From: Microdochium bolleyi
Taxonomy: Eukaryota > Ascomycota > Sordariomycetes > Xylariales > Microdochiaceae
Length of the DNA stretch: 64,000 bases
Assembly: GCA_001566295.1 (NCBI GenBank)
Contig: KQ964251.1
Span: 191,838 to 255,837 of the forward strand
Direction of reading: 5' to 3'
The position numbers and the translations under genes are program-made. The notes below the pieces were generated by a model. It worked only from the letters and a program-made list of their open reading frames with translations, ran no database searches and was not told the origin of the DNA. This document shows positions 48,142 to 59,239 of this stretch, piece after piece (within the stretch, counting starts at the first letter, position 1; each line of letters starts with the position of its first letter).

Positions 48142-49755
48142 TCAGTCCATGCCGACAAGCAGACTGCCCAGCATGCCGCTCGTCTGCGTCGCCACCTGCG
48201 CCCTCTCGACCTCCTGCCTGACCCGCCTCGCGAGCGTGCGGAACCCGCTCTCGAGCTCCGCGCTCCCGCCGACGAACTCGGCGTACAGGTCCAGCAGGTG
48301 CGCCGCGACGTCCACGCAGACGCCCACGTAGCGCGGGTCGACAATGTGCTTCTGCACCCACTTGAGCACGGGCTGCACCGTGTTCTCGTCGCGGCCCTCG
48401 AGCGCGTCGCGGAGCGCGCTGCGGTGCCGCAGGGCCATGAGCACCGTCAGCACCGTCAGGGGCGAGTGGTCCTTGGCGGCCGGGTCGAGCACGCGGTCGA
48501 GCGCCTGCCCGAACCGCGCGTGCCGCAGGTCCTTCTGCCACGCCGTCTCGCGCTTGGCCCGCGACAGGTCGTTGGCAATGACGACGTCGGCGCCCTCACC
48601 GACCATGTCGAGCCGCTTCGCGTTGCCGTGGCGCCGCTTGCGCTTGTTCTTGAGCTTGTCGTGCGCGTCGATCGTGCCGGCCAGCAGCGCCGTCATCTCC
48701 TTCTCGCGCTCGCGCTCGCGGGTCGCCTCGGGCCCCGTGATGCGCGTGCGCAGGGACAGCACGCCGGACTGCATGCCCACGGCGAGGTGCCGGTCGTCGC
48801 CGTTCGCGCCCGACGTGATGACTGCCATGGACAGGATCGGAGACGGGTACTTTGCGCCCGCGACGACGTTCCAGCCTGTCGTCTCGAAGACCTTGACGTG
48901 CCCGTCGAGACCGCCCGAGACGAGCCGCCGCCCGTTGGATGCGAGCGAGAGCGATGTGACGGTCTTCTGGTGGTTCGTGATGATGTGCTGCGGCTTGGCG
49001 GCGACGAGGTCGAGGACCGAGATCTGGTTGTCCGCCGACGCCAGGACGGTCGTGCCCGAGGGCAGGGGCAGCACGTCCTCGACGGGCGCGGCGTGCTTGA
49101 ACGTCATGACGGCGGCTTTGGGTGTCCTAGGGTCCCAGAGCCTGACGGTGGCGTCGTAACTACCCGACACGATCATGTTGGACATCGTGCCCGGCATGAA
49201 GCAGCCGCTGCGGACGTAGTCGGTGTGACCCACGAACGTGCTCGTGCTGTTGCTGCTAGGCAGGTCCCACAGGCGAACCGTCTTGTCGTCGCTCGTGCTC
49301 ATCAGCGTCGTGAGGTCCGCAGGCGAGAACCGCGTCGTCCACGTGGGCTGCTTGTGCTGCGTCCATGTCTTCAGGATGGCGCGGGACCCGACGTCAAAGA
49401 CCTGGATCTTGCCCGTGTCGTCGCCTGCCACGAGGATGCGACCATCGCGCCGCACGTCGCCGCTGCGCGCGATGTCGCCAAAGCGGGTGATCGTCTTGAC
49501 GAGCTTGCGCGTGCGTATCGAGTAGATTTGCACGCGGGTGCCGGTCGTCACGGCGAAGTAGTCGTTGTGCGAGGACGAGGAGCCTAGCGTCGTCGGATTC
49601 GAGGCGGGGAGCGTGATGTGTGTAACGGGGTACTGCGTCGGCGAGGGGATCACCAGGTGATTCTTGAACGACTTCCAGTACCGTTGCTCGGCGGAGATGG
49701 GCGAAGGACCCGAGGGCAGCTTCAGCTGCTGGAGCGGCTGGACTTCGGCCGCCAT
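48142..49755 (-). CDS. utp15: U3 snoRNP protein UTP15
   Basis: Single exon, 537 residues from the first ATG in frame. Residues about 25-345 form WD40 repeats, with recognisable units such as VRLWDLPSSN, IVSGSYDATVRLWD and LVSGGLDGHVKVFE. The N-terminal ISAEQRYWKSFKNHLVIPSPTQYPVTHI is typical of UTP15. The C-terminal UTP15 domain (about 385-535) contains KRKRRHGNAKRLDMVGEG..., VAWQK-like RETAWQKDLRHARFGQALDRVL and LMALRHRSALRDALEGRDE. UTP15 is part of the t-UTP (UTP-A) subcomplex of the nucleolar small-subunit processome, needed for 18S rRNA maturation and, in yeast, rDNA transcription. Length matches orthologues. It is divergent from the dienoyl-CoA isomerase gene. Confidence 0.97.
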   Translation of the reverse strand: MAAEVQPLQQLKLPSGPSPISAEQRYWKSFKNHLVIPSPTQYPVTHITLPASNPTTLGSSSSHNDYFAVTTGTRVQIYSIRTRKLVKTITRFGDIARSGDVRRDGRILVAGDDTGKIQVFDVGSRAILKTWTQHKQPTWTTRFSPADLTTLMSTSDDKTVRLWDLPSSNSTSTFVGHTDYVRSGCFMPGTMSNMIVSGSYDATVRLWDPRTPKAAVMTFKHAAPVEDVLPLPSGTTVLASADNQISVLDLVAAKPQHIITNHQKTVTSLSLASNGRRLVSGGLDGHVKVFETTGWNVVAGAKYPSPILSMAVITSGANGDDRHLAVGMQSGVLSLRTRITGPEATREREREKEMTALLAGTIDAHDKLKNKRKRRHGNAKRLDMVGEGADVVIANDLSRAKRETAWQKDLRHARFGQALDRVLDPAAKDHSPLTVLTVLMALRHRSALRDALEGRDENTVQPVLKWVQKHIVDPRYVGVCVDVAAHLLDLYAEFVGGSAELESGFRTLARRVRQEVERAQVATQTSGMLGSLLVGMD

Positions 49756-50373
49756 TGTCGCGCAGTGTGTGTTTTCGCTGTAATTGCTCGTGCTATTGAG
49801 CTTCGTGAGTGGCTCGTGCAGAGGATGAGCGTGTTGTGCTGTGGTCGGGACGCTGTGCAACAACTCCTCGACGACGAGTTTGGCGATATCCAGAACTTTT
49901 TTTCTGGCCTGGCTTGGAGACGGCGCGGGATAAGAGCTGCGGAGATGACGCTAGCCTTTTCAGTACTAGCTCCTTTTTGATAGAGACCCCCAGTCGGTAC
50001 GGAGGTACAAGCTCGCTTGTTGAAGTCGGGCACCGGCTCTTTGGGTGGCTCAGCAATTCCAGAGGAGCCTCCTGATGTGGCTCAAATTATGGCTGGGTCG
50101 CGGTCCAGCCAGCCAATCAACAGTCTGTGAGACTACCCCACAGGATGCCTCGGTCCAGCAACTACCGGGGCCCGGAGCTTCCCCAGCTCGCATTCGCATG
50201 TGTAGCAAAGAGGACCCCAGATTATCGTTTCACGGTTCCTCTGAACATCATTTCCAGCTGACATATAAGACCTTAAGCTGTCTCCCCAGAGTTCACGGAG
50301 CCATTGCAACACGACAAACCGCCCGATACGAACCACACAGTCGAACCACGTCACATCCACACATACCGCAGCC
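49756..50373. other. Divergent promoter, UTP15 / dienoyl-CoA isomerase
   Basis: 618 bases with a CCAAT motif near 50112 and a TATA element facing the isomerase gene. No gene seen. Confidence 0.6.
50264..50269 (+). promoter_or_regulatory. TATA box of the dienoyl-CoA isomerase gene
   Basis: TATAAG 110 bases upstream of the start codon. Confidence 0.55.
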
Positions 50374-51359
50374 ATGCCGAACGTCCAGGGCTACGAGGCG
50401 AAGCACTTCGTCGTAACCTCCCCTACGGAGAACGTGCTCCGCGTCGAGATCAACCGGCCCGAGAAGCTCAACGCCTTCTTCGAGCCCATGTGGCTCGAGC
50501 TGGGCTCGCTCATGAACAAGGTCTCGCACGACCCGGACTACCGCGCCGTCGTCATCACGGCTGCCGGCGAGCGGGCGTTCACCGCGGGACTTGATGTCGA
50601 GGCCGCGTCCCAGGGCGGCGCCTTGGGTGTCAGCAAGGATGTCGACCCGGCCCGCAAGGCGACACAGGTCAGGAGGCACATTGACGAGTTCCAGGCCTGC
50701 ATATCGGCGGTCGAGAAGTGCGAGAAGCGTGCGTATTTGTCTATGTCTTTCGCCCAATCTGTAGCCACCCTTGAGCGAACCATGTCCGCAAAGCTGACCA
50801 GCATCTCACACAGCTGTCATTGTCGCCATGCACGGCATCTCCATTGGCCTTGCCATCGACCTATCCAGCTGCGCCGACGTCCGCTTCTGCTCCAAGGACA
50901 CCCGGTTTTCCGTCAAGGAGGTCGACATTGGCATTGCCGCCGACATCGGCACGCTCACCCGTCTCCCCAAGATTGTCGGCAGCTTCTCGTGGGTCAAAGA
51001 GGTTGCGCTATCTGCTCGGTGGTTCGATGCCGAGGAGGCGCTCCGTGTGGGTTTCGTGAGCCAAGTCTTCGATAACAAGGCCAAGACCGTCGAGGCTGCT
51101 ATCGAGTACGCGACTTTGTTGGCGTCAAAGAGCCCGATCGCCGTGCAGGGAACGAAGGAATTGCTGAACCACGCCAGAGACAACACGGTCGCCGACAGTA
51201 AGTTGTGGCCTGCACAGCGCTTTGTGACATCAGGAGCTGACGCTAGCAGGTCTGAGATACACGGCCATCTGGAACATGTCCATGATCCAGTGCAAAGACA
51301 CACAGGACGCCCTGATGGCAGGTTTGAAGAAGAAGAAGCCCACGTTCTCGAAGCTGTAA
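50374..51359 (+). CDS. Peroxisomal delta3,5-delta2,4-dienoyl-CoA isomerase (enoyl-CoA hydratase/isomerase family)
   Basis: Three exons, 50374-50728, 50814-51197 and 51247-51359, encode 283 residues. The crotonase fold is clear: INRPEKLNAFFEPMW, the oxyanion-hole segments AFTAGLDVEA and AMHGISIGLAIDL, and VDIGIAADIGTLTRLPK, the signature of ECH1/Dci1-type isomerases with the two acidic catalytic positions. The protein ends in Ser-Lys-Leu, a perfect type 1 peroxisomal targeting signal, so it acts in peroxisomal beta-oxidation of unsaturated fatty acids with odd-position double bonds. For exon 3 the acceptor CTAG at 51243-51246 is preferred over the CAG three bases later, since it gives TGLRYTAIWN, which fits the family (GLRYTAVWN), while the alternative shifts the frame by one base. 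Confidence 0.94.
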
Positions 51360-51922
51360 GCGTGCAGGAGGTGGAACTAGGAGCAGGAGAGAACGTGCTT
51401 TTCACATGGCCGCAACAGCAGTGGAACTCAACTTCTGAATGGCCGAGCAATGATCCACACATTCTTACTCGTGCAGGCTGGATGAGTTGAGATATAATAT
51501 TGGCTGTCAGCTGGTCGACCACAAAGTACATAATTCTGAGCCCAAGGCTGGGCAGTCTTCAGGTGTCATTGCGGTTTCTACTGGAAATTCGTGTTCCAAG
51601 TGTTGTGAAGAGCAAATCAGATACTGCTATACCTCTCCTCGAACCCTGAAGCAATGGGCGTCTGCGCGTGTAGTATGCCTACAACAGCGGCGACTGGCTT
51701 GCCGAGAGCCGGGGGCGGCACCTGTCATTCCGTCGCCCAGGAGTGTGGCCACGATACTCAGCGCGGCTCAGATTGACCCACGAAGTTTCGACTGTGCCAA
51801 TATGGCTGGTCAAATTGCCGTTGTGTGCCGTCTGGAGCAATAGCGTGTAGGACATGTGGCGCTAGGCTGACGGTGGCGGCATGGAGCTGGGTATGGGGTT
51901 TTAAGGGTCCAGGCGAGATTCC
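51360..51922. other. Convergent 3' region, isomerase / TFB5
   Basis: About 560 bases, no other feature seen. Confidence 0.6.
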
Positions 51923-52363
51923 TCAGACATCCCGGTCCGAGTCAGAATCATTGCCCACCACAGGGACCGTCTCAGCGAGGCGCTGTGCAAAGGAGCCGTG
52001 TGAGCCGCGCCGTGATTCCGAAGCTGAGGGGAACGTCTTGGTGGAGACAGGATGGAGCCACCTCAGCGGTAGGGCGAGATCTACGTACCTCCTCTAGCTT
52101 TTTCTTGAGCTGGGGGACCATCCGCTCCTGGATGACGAGGTGAGACTCATCGAGGTCTTCGATGATGTACTCATTATGCTCCGAGTCGATGGCGATGATG
52201 ATAGACTTGATCGATGGGTCACACTCGACCAGCACGCCTAGGGCGAAGCAGTCAATATGGCAGCGATGTGAGTTGGAGGTGCCGAAGTGGGGAGGTTGCG
52301 GTGAAGACGACAGGACGGAGTTCCGGCATTGCGAGTGGACAAACCTCTGATAGCGCGAACCAT
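51923..52363 (-). CDS. tfb5: TFIIH subunit TFB5 (GTF2H5/TTDA homologue)
   Basis: Three small exons on the minus strand: 52345-52363, 52089-52237 and 51923-51982; 75 residues. It is easily missed because the first exon encodes only MVRAIR plus one base. The sequence GVLVECDPSIKSIIIAID, then EYIIEDLDESHLVI and VPQLKKKLEERL, matches the compact TFB5 fold across its full length; yeast Tfb5 is 72 residues. The tail is acidic (NDSDSDRDV). TFB5 stabilises TFIIH by binding the p52/Tfb2 subunit and is needed for nucleotide excision repair and transcription. The introns (106-107 bp) are long relative to the exons. Confidence 0.95.
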
Positions 52364-54308
52364 GATGAAGGCACGCGATGCAACTGGCAACAGGGCCGCG
52401 TGGACAGATGGGCAGCGCTATGAATGTCCGCAGGCCGGCGGAGAGGGGGGCCCTATGCTGCCACGGTCGAGGAATGGTTTCTGGAGTTGATCAAGGGAGA
52501 CGGCCAGCATGCCGGAGCCAGTCTGAGTAGGGAAAAATGGACTGGGTGACCAACACGTGAGGGTGAAGCCAACTGGGGTGTCGAGGCCAGACTTTTGACA
52601 GCGCTCAGTGGTGATGTAGCATGGGACGTGATGAGTGGGTTAGTCAGCTGCCACCCAGTCGTTTGGTGTTCGGCACCTGCTGGTTAAACTTTGTGCACCT
52701 GCGGGTCCAGCAGGACAATGACCATTAGGCTGGGATGCGGAGGCATGCACATCGCAAACACGGCCAGGCCCAAGGTGCGGTGCATACAAATGATGCAGTT
52801 GACATTGTAGTTCCGTCATATTCGGTGCTCTGCCCAGTCCACCCCATCATCACCAAATTCTGTCTACAAAACACGGCCACACGTTCCGTGAGCAGAATGA
52901 CAGGAGACCGTGGGTGGGGCGCCAAGCACTCGACACAGATGCGCTTTGCCGTCGAGCGTGAAGTGCAGGGAACCATGGCTGGTCTGACGTTGAGGGCCGC
53001 TGTTGCCGGACCCTGGTGGCGCGGGATGGCTCACGGAAGTTGGCTTTTGACAGGTGGAGGACAGGAAAATTCAGGACAGCATCACGGCGTGCCGGCTTGT
53101 AAGGGCGACAAGGGCGAAGCCAGGCTTTGCAAGCCAAGGTTGCCATGGCCACGGCATGATGCCAAAGCTCTTTGACTAACTTGGAACGCTGATCCGGCCG
53201 GACTGGAAAGCTGCTCGCCATCCCCGCCGTGCCTGGGGCCGTGGCCGGCAGCTGCAGCCTGCCAGTTCGTCTGCACTGATGCCATCCCATACTGCCGGTC
53301 GAGCTGGCCTGTGAGGGCATTCCCACAATCACCCACCTCAGACTCCGCTCAGACTCCGTACTCTGTGCCGAAAGAGACCACGCGGCCATCAGAATTGCAT
53401 GCGCCGGCAGGGCCGACCCTTGTGGGCCGCGTGTGCGTCTCATTCGTACGAGCTGCGTGCGTGCATGGCCTCGAGCAACACTCTCGAGGCCACGGAGTCG
53501 AGGCGAAAGGCTAGAAGGCGACAGGGGGGCCCGCGGCGTGTCATTGCACGTCCTCGACGCCTCAGAGGTGCCGGATATCCGTCAGGCCCGGGTGGTGGGC
53601 CCTGCAGCTCCTTGTGCCGTGCTGCCGGGCTCTCCACCACACACCCGCACACACACAACCGCCGCCTTGTCGACCAGAGCAGACAGACGACAGCCCCCAG
53701 CACGCACTCGCTGGCTCGCTTGGCCACACGCGCGGCACTCCAGCAGTTCAACGCAAGTGGATGCGACACGGAGTACTGCCGGCCCAATCCCTCTCCGCCT
53801 CAGCCATGGCTTCCACCCCTCCGGCCATCACGGCTCTGCCTTCCTCTCGAGCCTCTCACCACCAAGTCGGCACCCGCTCCTGCCATCATTGCCCGTCGAA
53901 AGACCCCGTCTCCGCACCCGCTTCCCGGCCTATATCTACCATTCTCGCCCGCCACTCTCCCGTGTCGATCTCCGGCCTCGATCCCTGACACCTCTGCTGC
54001 ACCTCACTGGCAGCTCTCGGGCTTCGACTCTGCGACATAGCCCCACGCGATCTCGTCCTCGCCGTTCGAGCCTCGATATCCGATCTTTGCTCAACCAAGA
54101 CTTGCTCCACACATCACATCGCTATCGTCCCGGCTCTGTCTATACTCGAGACGCCTCGCCTTTATCGACGGCACACATAAACAAGGAACCCCGAACTACA
54201 CGGACGACGTGGGACTTGAGCGCCTGACTCCAACACGATCGGTGTCTTCCACGTCAACAACAACTTGCAGGCCATCCCGCTGTCAAGAACCCTCCCGCTG
54301 CTGTTGGC
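52364..54308. other. Divergent region between TFB5 and the PY-motif membrane protein
   Basis: Open frames on the plus strand (53.4-54.2 kb) lie in a C-rich stretch that looks like a long 5' leader or promoter; they overlap in different frames and have no motifs. No gene is called. Confidence 0.55.
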
Positions 54309-54884
54309 ATGGCACCAATGAAGGCAGGCGACGATGCCGACGGCACGCTGTTCGCCGTCCATCCTATGGCTTGGTTCGTCGTGCCCGCGTCCATCTTCAT
54401 CGCAGCTATGGTGGCCCTCTACTTTGTTCGGCGTCGACGCAACCGCAGGCGGGCCATGAGAGCACAATGGGGAGCAAACGCAAGCAATACGCCAGCCAGC
54501 GCCGCACACTACTACCCGAACCCGAACAGCGGAGCCTGGCCTCAGCCTGCGGCAGCAACAGGACCAGCAGTTCCAACGTGGTCGGATAGGGCAAGGAGTT
54601 TCGCCGGCTTCAAGCGCAACGACCAAGGACTGAATGAACACGGCGAGGCTCCTCCCGCGTACACCCCAAGCCAGAAGACAAATCGAGCGTCCATGTCGAC
54701 GTCGAGTTCCAGTGTGCCGCAGACCCGCTACTACGGCATGGCCATGAGCCAACCGCCACCCATGACCAACATCTCGATTCCGATGCCCGGCGGCCCGCCA
54801 ACATTGCAACCCATGACGGGTGCCGGCCACTACGGAGCTCCAAACGCTGGACCTGCACACCCTCAGTCGGCCGTGGTCCGATGA
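54309..54884 (+). CDS. Single-pass membrane protein with a PPxY motif
   Basis: Single exon, 191 residues, no family recognised. One hydrophobic segment (about residues 20-40, AWFVVPASIFIAAMVALYFV) is followed at once by a strongly basic run (RRRRNRRR), which suggests a type III or signal-anchor topology with the long C-terminal part in the cytosol. That part is Pro/Ser/Gly-rich and disordered and contains PPAY at 115-118 in EAPPAYTPS, a PY motif that binds WW domains of Nedd4/Rsp5 ubiquitin ligases. It could be a ligase adaptor or a membrane cargo. A long C/A-rich leader precedes the ATG, and an unseen upstream exon is possible. Confidence 0.8.
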   Translation: MAPMKAGDDADGTLFAVHPMAWFVVPASIFIAAMVALYFVRRRRNRRRAMRAQWGANASNTPASAAHYYPNPNSGAWPQPAAATGPAVPTWSDRARSFAGFKRNDQGLNEHGEAPPAYTPSQKTNRASMSTSSSSVPQTRYYGMAMSQPPPMTNISIPMPGGPPTLQPMTGAGHYGAPNAGPAHPQSAVVR

Positions 54885-56819
54885 ACATGGCCATGCCGGA
54901 TGTTAGTCCGCATCCGAGCGTCGCACAAACACAGCACGTGTCTCCTGTGTGACAAGTGAGAGCTACGGCCACTTGTCTAACCAGAGACAACTACATCTTT
55001 AATACGCATGACCAGACGCGAGCCAGGCTATGCCGCATGATTATTTGGACATACATATACACACTTTCTACGCACAGATACCATTTGAAGGGTCTTCGAC
55101 TTGGAGGCGCTTTTTTGCTCGTTCCACAGCATACATTGCACTTGATCTGCATTGGGGCCGGAGTTCATCATTGTTACCTGCATGACATATCACGCTCGCT
55201 TTCAGGAGTAGAGAGGTTGGGGTGTGGCTTCAGGGTTAGCTCAGAAGGCAAGATAGCGGGAACGCGCACGCGATCCGTGAATCGTGCCTTTCAGGGCCGC
55301 TCAGCACACCACAGAATATCAATCAAAATTTTCACAAACCATGAGTTGCCAAGTCACAGCGAATCCGGTCGTTGGGCTATTCTTGACGTCGATTTGCTCG
55401 CCAGTGTCTCCCAGGTACGTAGGGTCCGTGGACGACGGGGCCCTCTGCACGATTGAACCCTAAACCGTGTTACTGGCATTCTAGATTGCCATGGCGCTAA
55501 TTACATGCCTGCTCCTGAGCCCACGTCATCTGACAAAGACCTGGTCCGCTCCCATGCCCCAGGTCCGACTGCTTTCAGATAGAACATCGTCATGCGCTGC
55601 TGCAAGGGACTTTAAGAAGAAGAGTGTAATCATCGCGGAGAGGCAAGAGCTGAATAGACACGTCGGGGTTCTCCCGACCCCGCCCTACTCTCTGTACCCG
55701 GGCCAGCCACCTGGGCAGCCAGCCAGCCAGCCAGCCACGGAGGGCCTAAACTGGTGCCAAACCGGGCCGCCGCTAAAAAATGCTTGGTTTCTTACAAAGC
55801 TCCCACCAAGGGCCTAACGATAGTCCTGTCGCCCTCTCCAATTGGCGTTGCCGCTAGCTGAGCGGATTTACTGCATGTACAGAAGCCTCGACGGGCCCCT
55901 CGGGGGGGCGGACATGCACCTGGGCTTGCAATGGATAAATGTCGTCACTGACGAGGGCTTTGAAGCTTTCCCAGTGGGTTACAGAGGAAATCAGAGGAAC
56001 AGCCACCACCACAAGACCGGGGCATGGGCTCCGGGAGTTTCCAACAGTACGGAGAGCGTGAGTGCGTAGGGGGGCGAAGGAGCGTAGGGCGTGCGGAGCA
56101 GGTGATCCGGCTCCCGCCTTGCCAAGACACCACTTTGGAAACTGAATTCCCGGGGGAGCAGACAAGCCGAAGACGGCATTCAAGACACAGCAGCACCCAA
56201 TGAGACAGACTGGCTCGACAGGGGAGACGGCCCGTCTGCGTATTGACATCACTTGCGGCGGGCGGGTGAGAACAGCTCCTAGCTCTTTGGAAAGCTGGTC
56301 GTTCGGGTAGTTCGGGGGTGTTGCATGGTGAGCGTTGGATGCTTGCTGCACGAATTGGGTGGAGCGACCATCTAAAGTATTCTCTTGGCGGTAGACTCGG
56401 GTCCTCTTCAGGCCTCATCGGCAAGCAATTGGCTACATTGGGCGTGTCCTTGTCTTGGTGCTTCGACGAACTACATGCATCGTCTGCCGATGAATTGGAC
56501 TTCCCTTCGACCATACCTCAAGGGAATGCACATGGGAACCTCATTGTACTGATGTTGGCGAGCTTCGCAATGGTCACTTTCGTCCAGCAGGTTTAGCCAG
56601 GGTCACTGAGACCATCATCAAAGGGGTGTGGTTCGGAATGTAAACGGCGTAGCGACCCACATCCCGGGCGCCGCCCTATGTCTTTCTCGGGAGGCATAAG
56701 CTTGGTCTTATTTCGTGTCCTCTACCTGGCCAAAGGCGTATGTTCTATGGATGCTCTCTGTGCTCGCCTCCCATCTTTTACTGTTTTGGTCTGCCCCTGA
56801 GTTGACTCTCGGACGCTGT
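54885..56819. other. Convergent 3' region
   Basis: About 1.9 kb. The first 500 bases look like 3' untranslated sequence. A CCAG-type repeat lies near 55720-55737. Hydrophobic minus-strand frames at 55.9-56.5 kb lack motifs. No gene seen. Confidence 0.55.
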
Positions 56820-57974
56820 CTAGAAGCGGGGAGTGACCTCCGGGGGCTTGTTCTCCAGGACCTTGTCAATCTTGTCCATGATCTCTGGCGTCAGCTTGTC
56901 GATCACCTCGATGGCCTTGACGTTCTCAAGCACCTGCTCGGGCGAGCTGGCGCCCGTGATGGCGGAGCTGACGTTCGGGTTCTTGAGCACCCACGCGAGC
57001 GCGAGCGCGCTCATCTTGACGCCCAGCTCGTCAGCGATGGGCTGGAGCTTGTTGACACGCTGGATGACGGCGTCCCAGTCCGACTTGCCCGTGCGCTTCC
57101 AGTAGCCTGCGATGAACTCGACCTGGTTCTGCGCGAATCGCGAGTCGTCGGGGATGCCGTCCTTGTACTTGCCCGTCAGGATGCCCTGCTTCAGGGGCGA
57201 CCAGACAGTCAGGCCCAACCCGTGCTCGCGGTACAGGTGCGCGTACTCGCGCTCGACCTTCTCGCGGTCCAGGGCGTTATACTGGGGCTGCTCCATCACG
57301 GGGCCGATGAGCCCGTACTTGTCGGCGTACCGCCACGCGCTGGCGATCTCGTCGGCGTCCCACTGCGAGGTGCCCCAGTAGAAGGCCTTGCCCTGGTCGA
57401 TGAGGTGGTTGAACGCGCGAACCGTCTACTCCATGGGCGTCTGCCGGTCGGGACGATGCGCGTAGATGAGGTCGACATAGTCGAGCTGGAGTCTCTGCAG
57501 GGAGGCATTCATGCCCTCGATGATGTGCTTGCGGGACAGGCCCTTGTTATTGACCGGGTTGTCGCCGTTTGCGCCGCCCCAGTAGATCTTGGTCGAGATG
57601 ACTAGGTCGTTGCGCTTCCAGCCGTACTTCTTGATCGCCTGGCCCATGACCTCCTCGGACTTGCCGCCGGCGTAGCCCTCGGCGCAGTCGAAGAAGTTGA
57701 CGCCGGCGTCGTAGGCGGCCTTCATGCACGAGAAGGTGTTCTCTGTCGCGGTAAGGGAAAATTAGTATGCTGGTCGTAGGGCCAGTGCGCTCCAGGAAGG
57801 TAGGGACGAACAGCCTGAACTGCTCAGTCCGCCGAGGCCGCAGGTGGGGAGGGACTTACCCTCATCGACGTGGCCACCGTAGGTGAGCCATCCGCCGAGC
57901 GAAATGGCCGAGACCTGCAGACCAGACCGGCCGAGGAATCGGTATTGCATCTTGTTTTCGGATTCGTTGGCCAT
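56820..57974 (-). pseudogene. Kv-beta-type aldo-keto reductase with in-frame amber codon
   Basis: Two exons on the minus strand, 57860-57974 and 56820-57742, would encode 345 residues. The product resembles voltage-gated K+ channel beta subunits (MQYRFLGRSGLQVSAISLGGW; FDCAEGYAGGKSEE; VISTKIYWG; QPQYNALDREKVEREYAHLY; GITGASSPEQVLENVKAI), with the AKR Asp, Tyr and Lys. A TAG at 57426-57428 interrupts it at codon 144, between PDRQTPME and TVRAFNHLIDQGKAFYW, where relatives have a second Glu. The frame on both sides is intact and no other lesion is visible, so the change is recent, a base-call error, or bypassed. Unless bypassed, the product lacks over half of the TIM barrel. It is divergent from the FMT gene. 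Confidence 0.85.
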
Positions 57975-59239
57975 TTTTGCTGTGTGCTGCTCTGATTACC
58001 GGTTTGGGAGGGGAGTCGAAGGGGACTCTGGCAGGGGAGAGGGGCACGTCGTTGAAGTTTTTGTACCCTGAGGGCGGGCACGCAATACGCCGAGACCAGA
58101 CGTCACCACCGCCGCCTCCAGGTGCGGCTCGATACAGCTCGAGATCAACCACCTTCCATCTCTGGACAGCCAAACCTCAATTTCTAAGCAAGAAGCCCGA
58201 GCCAGTGGAGGAGGAGCCCCTCATCGTCTCGCGATGCTCCAATGGCAAGCCTCGAGCCACCGGCGGCTGAATGCTTAGCTCGAAACCGCGCCGTTGTTCT
58301 CGGGATGTGGTTGCTGGGGAAGCGATTGCGGGGCTTGGTTCGGAGCTACCCCGCTCGTGGGTTTCGAAAGACGGGTTGCTGGCGAAATGGAGCCGTACCA
58401 GGCGTTCTTTTGGGGAATCCTCAGTCTCCATCTGGAGGTTGAGGGGCCGTGAGACTGCACTTTTACCGTCTTAGCTTAACACGGGCACAGGTATGATGCG
58501 GTGAGGGACGCATCCCCAAGATCAAGCTGACCTGGAATAATCCCCTCCGAGTATCGGAAAGTGGGAGTTGACGTAGGCCGCCGGATGAGCAATACGGCGA
58601 AGCCACGGGTGGATCATTTGCTCGATAAGAGAATTCGTGAGCGAGTGTTGTTATTGGTTGTGTATTGGGGAAAAGGTGAATACTTGTGTCACCTCAACCT
58701 GGAAGCATTCAACAGAGAAGTATAAAGAGCATGGCCATGGGCCCTGCCAGATCGTGTAGGGTAGAGTTGAACCGTCGTTGGCTGGGTCCCTGTTCCCTTG
58801 ATGCAGGATAGGGAGCAGTGGCCAAGTGGGTCGCTGTCCAGGGCGATTGCCATGGCCCTGGGCTGGTTTTCGCAGAGGTCCACGACTTTGATACCCCATC
58901 AATCTCCACCTCAGGTCACGGACATGAACAGAACAGTACTTTGAGCTCGGAAAGCTCATTCATACAGTGAGACTTGGCCGGTGCCCACACAAGGCGTGCT
59001 TTTGACGCGTTTGCAAGCTTCAATAGTCCGCAGCGAAACAGGCGGGCCTGCTCTCGAGATTTCGAGGCTTGTTCGAGGTGCCCCAAGTGTCTCTTTTGCA
59101 CATCATACAAACTCGGGGCCGTGGACTCTTCCAGTACGGCAGTAGCTTGCAGTGGGGGCTGTCTGCAGGCATCGTGCCGTTAGGTTGCGAGACGGCCGCG
59201 GCATCTGTACGGCTCGTCTGTCTGTGAGCATATACCATC
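57975..59239. other. Divergent region, Kv-beta-like / FMT
   Basis: About 1.27 kb with no convincing gene on either strand. Confidence 0.6.
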
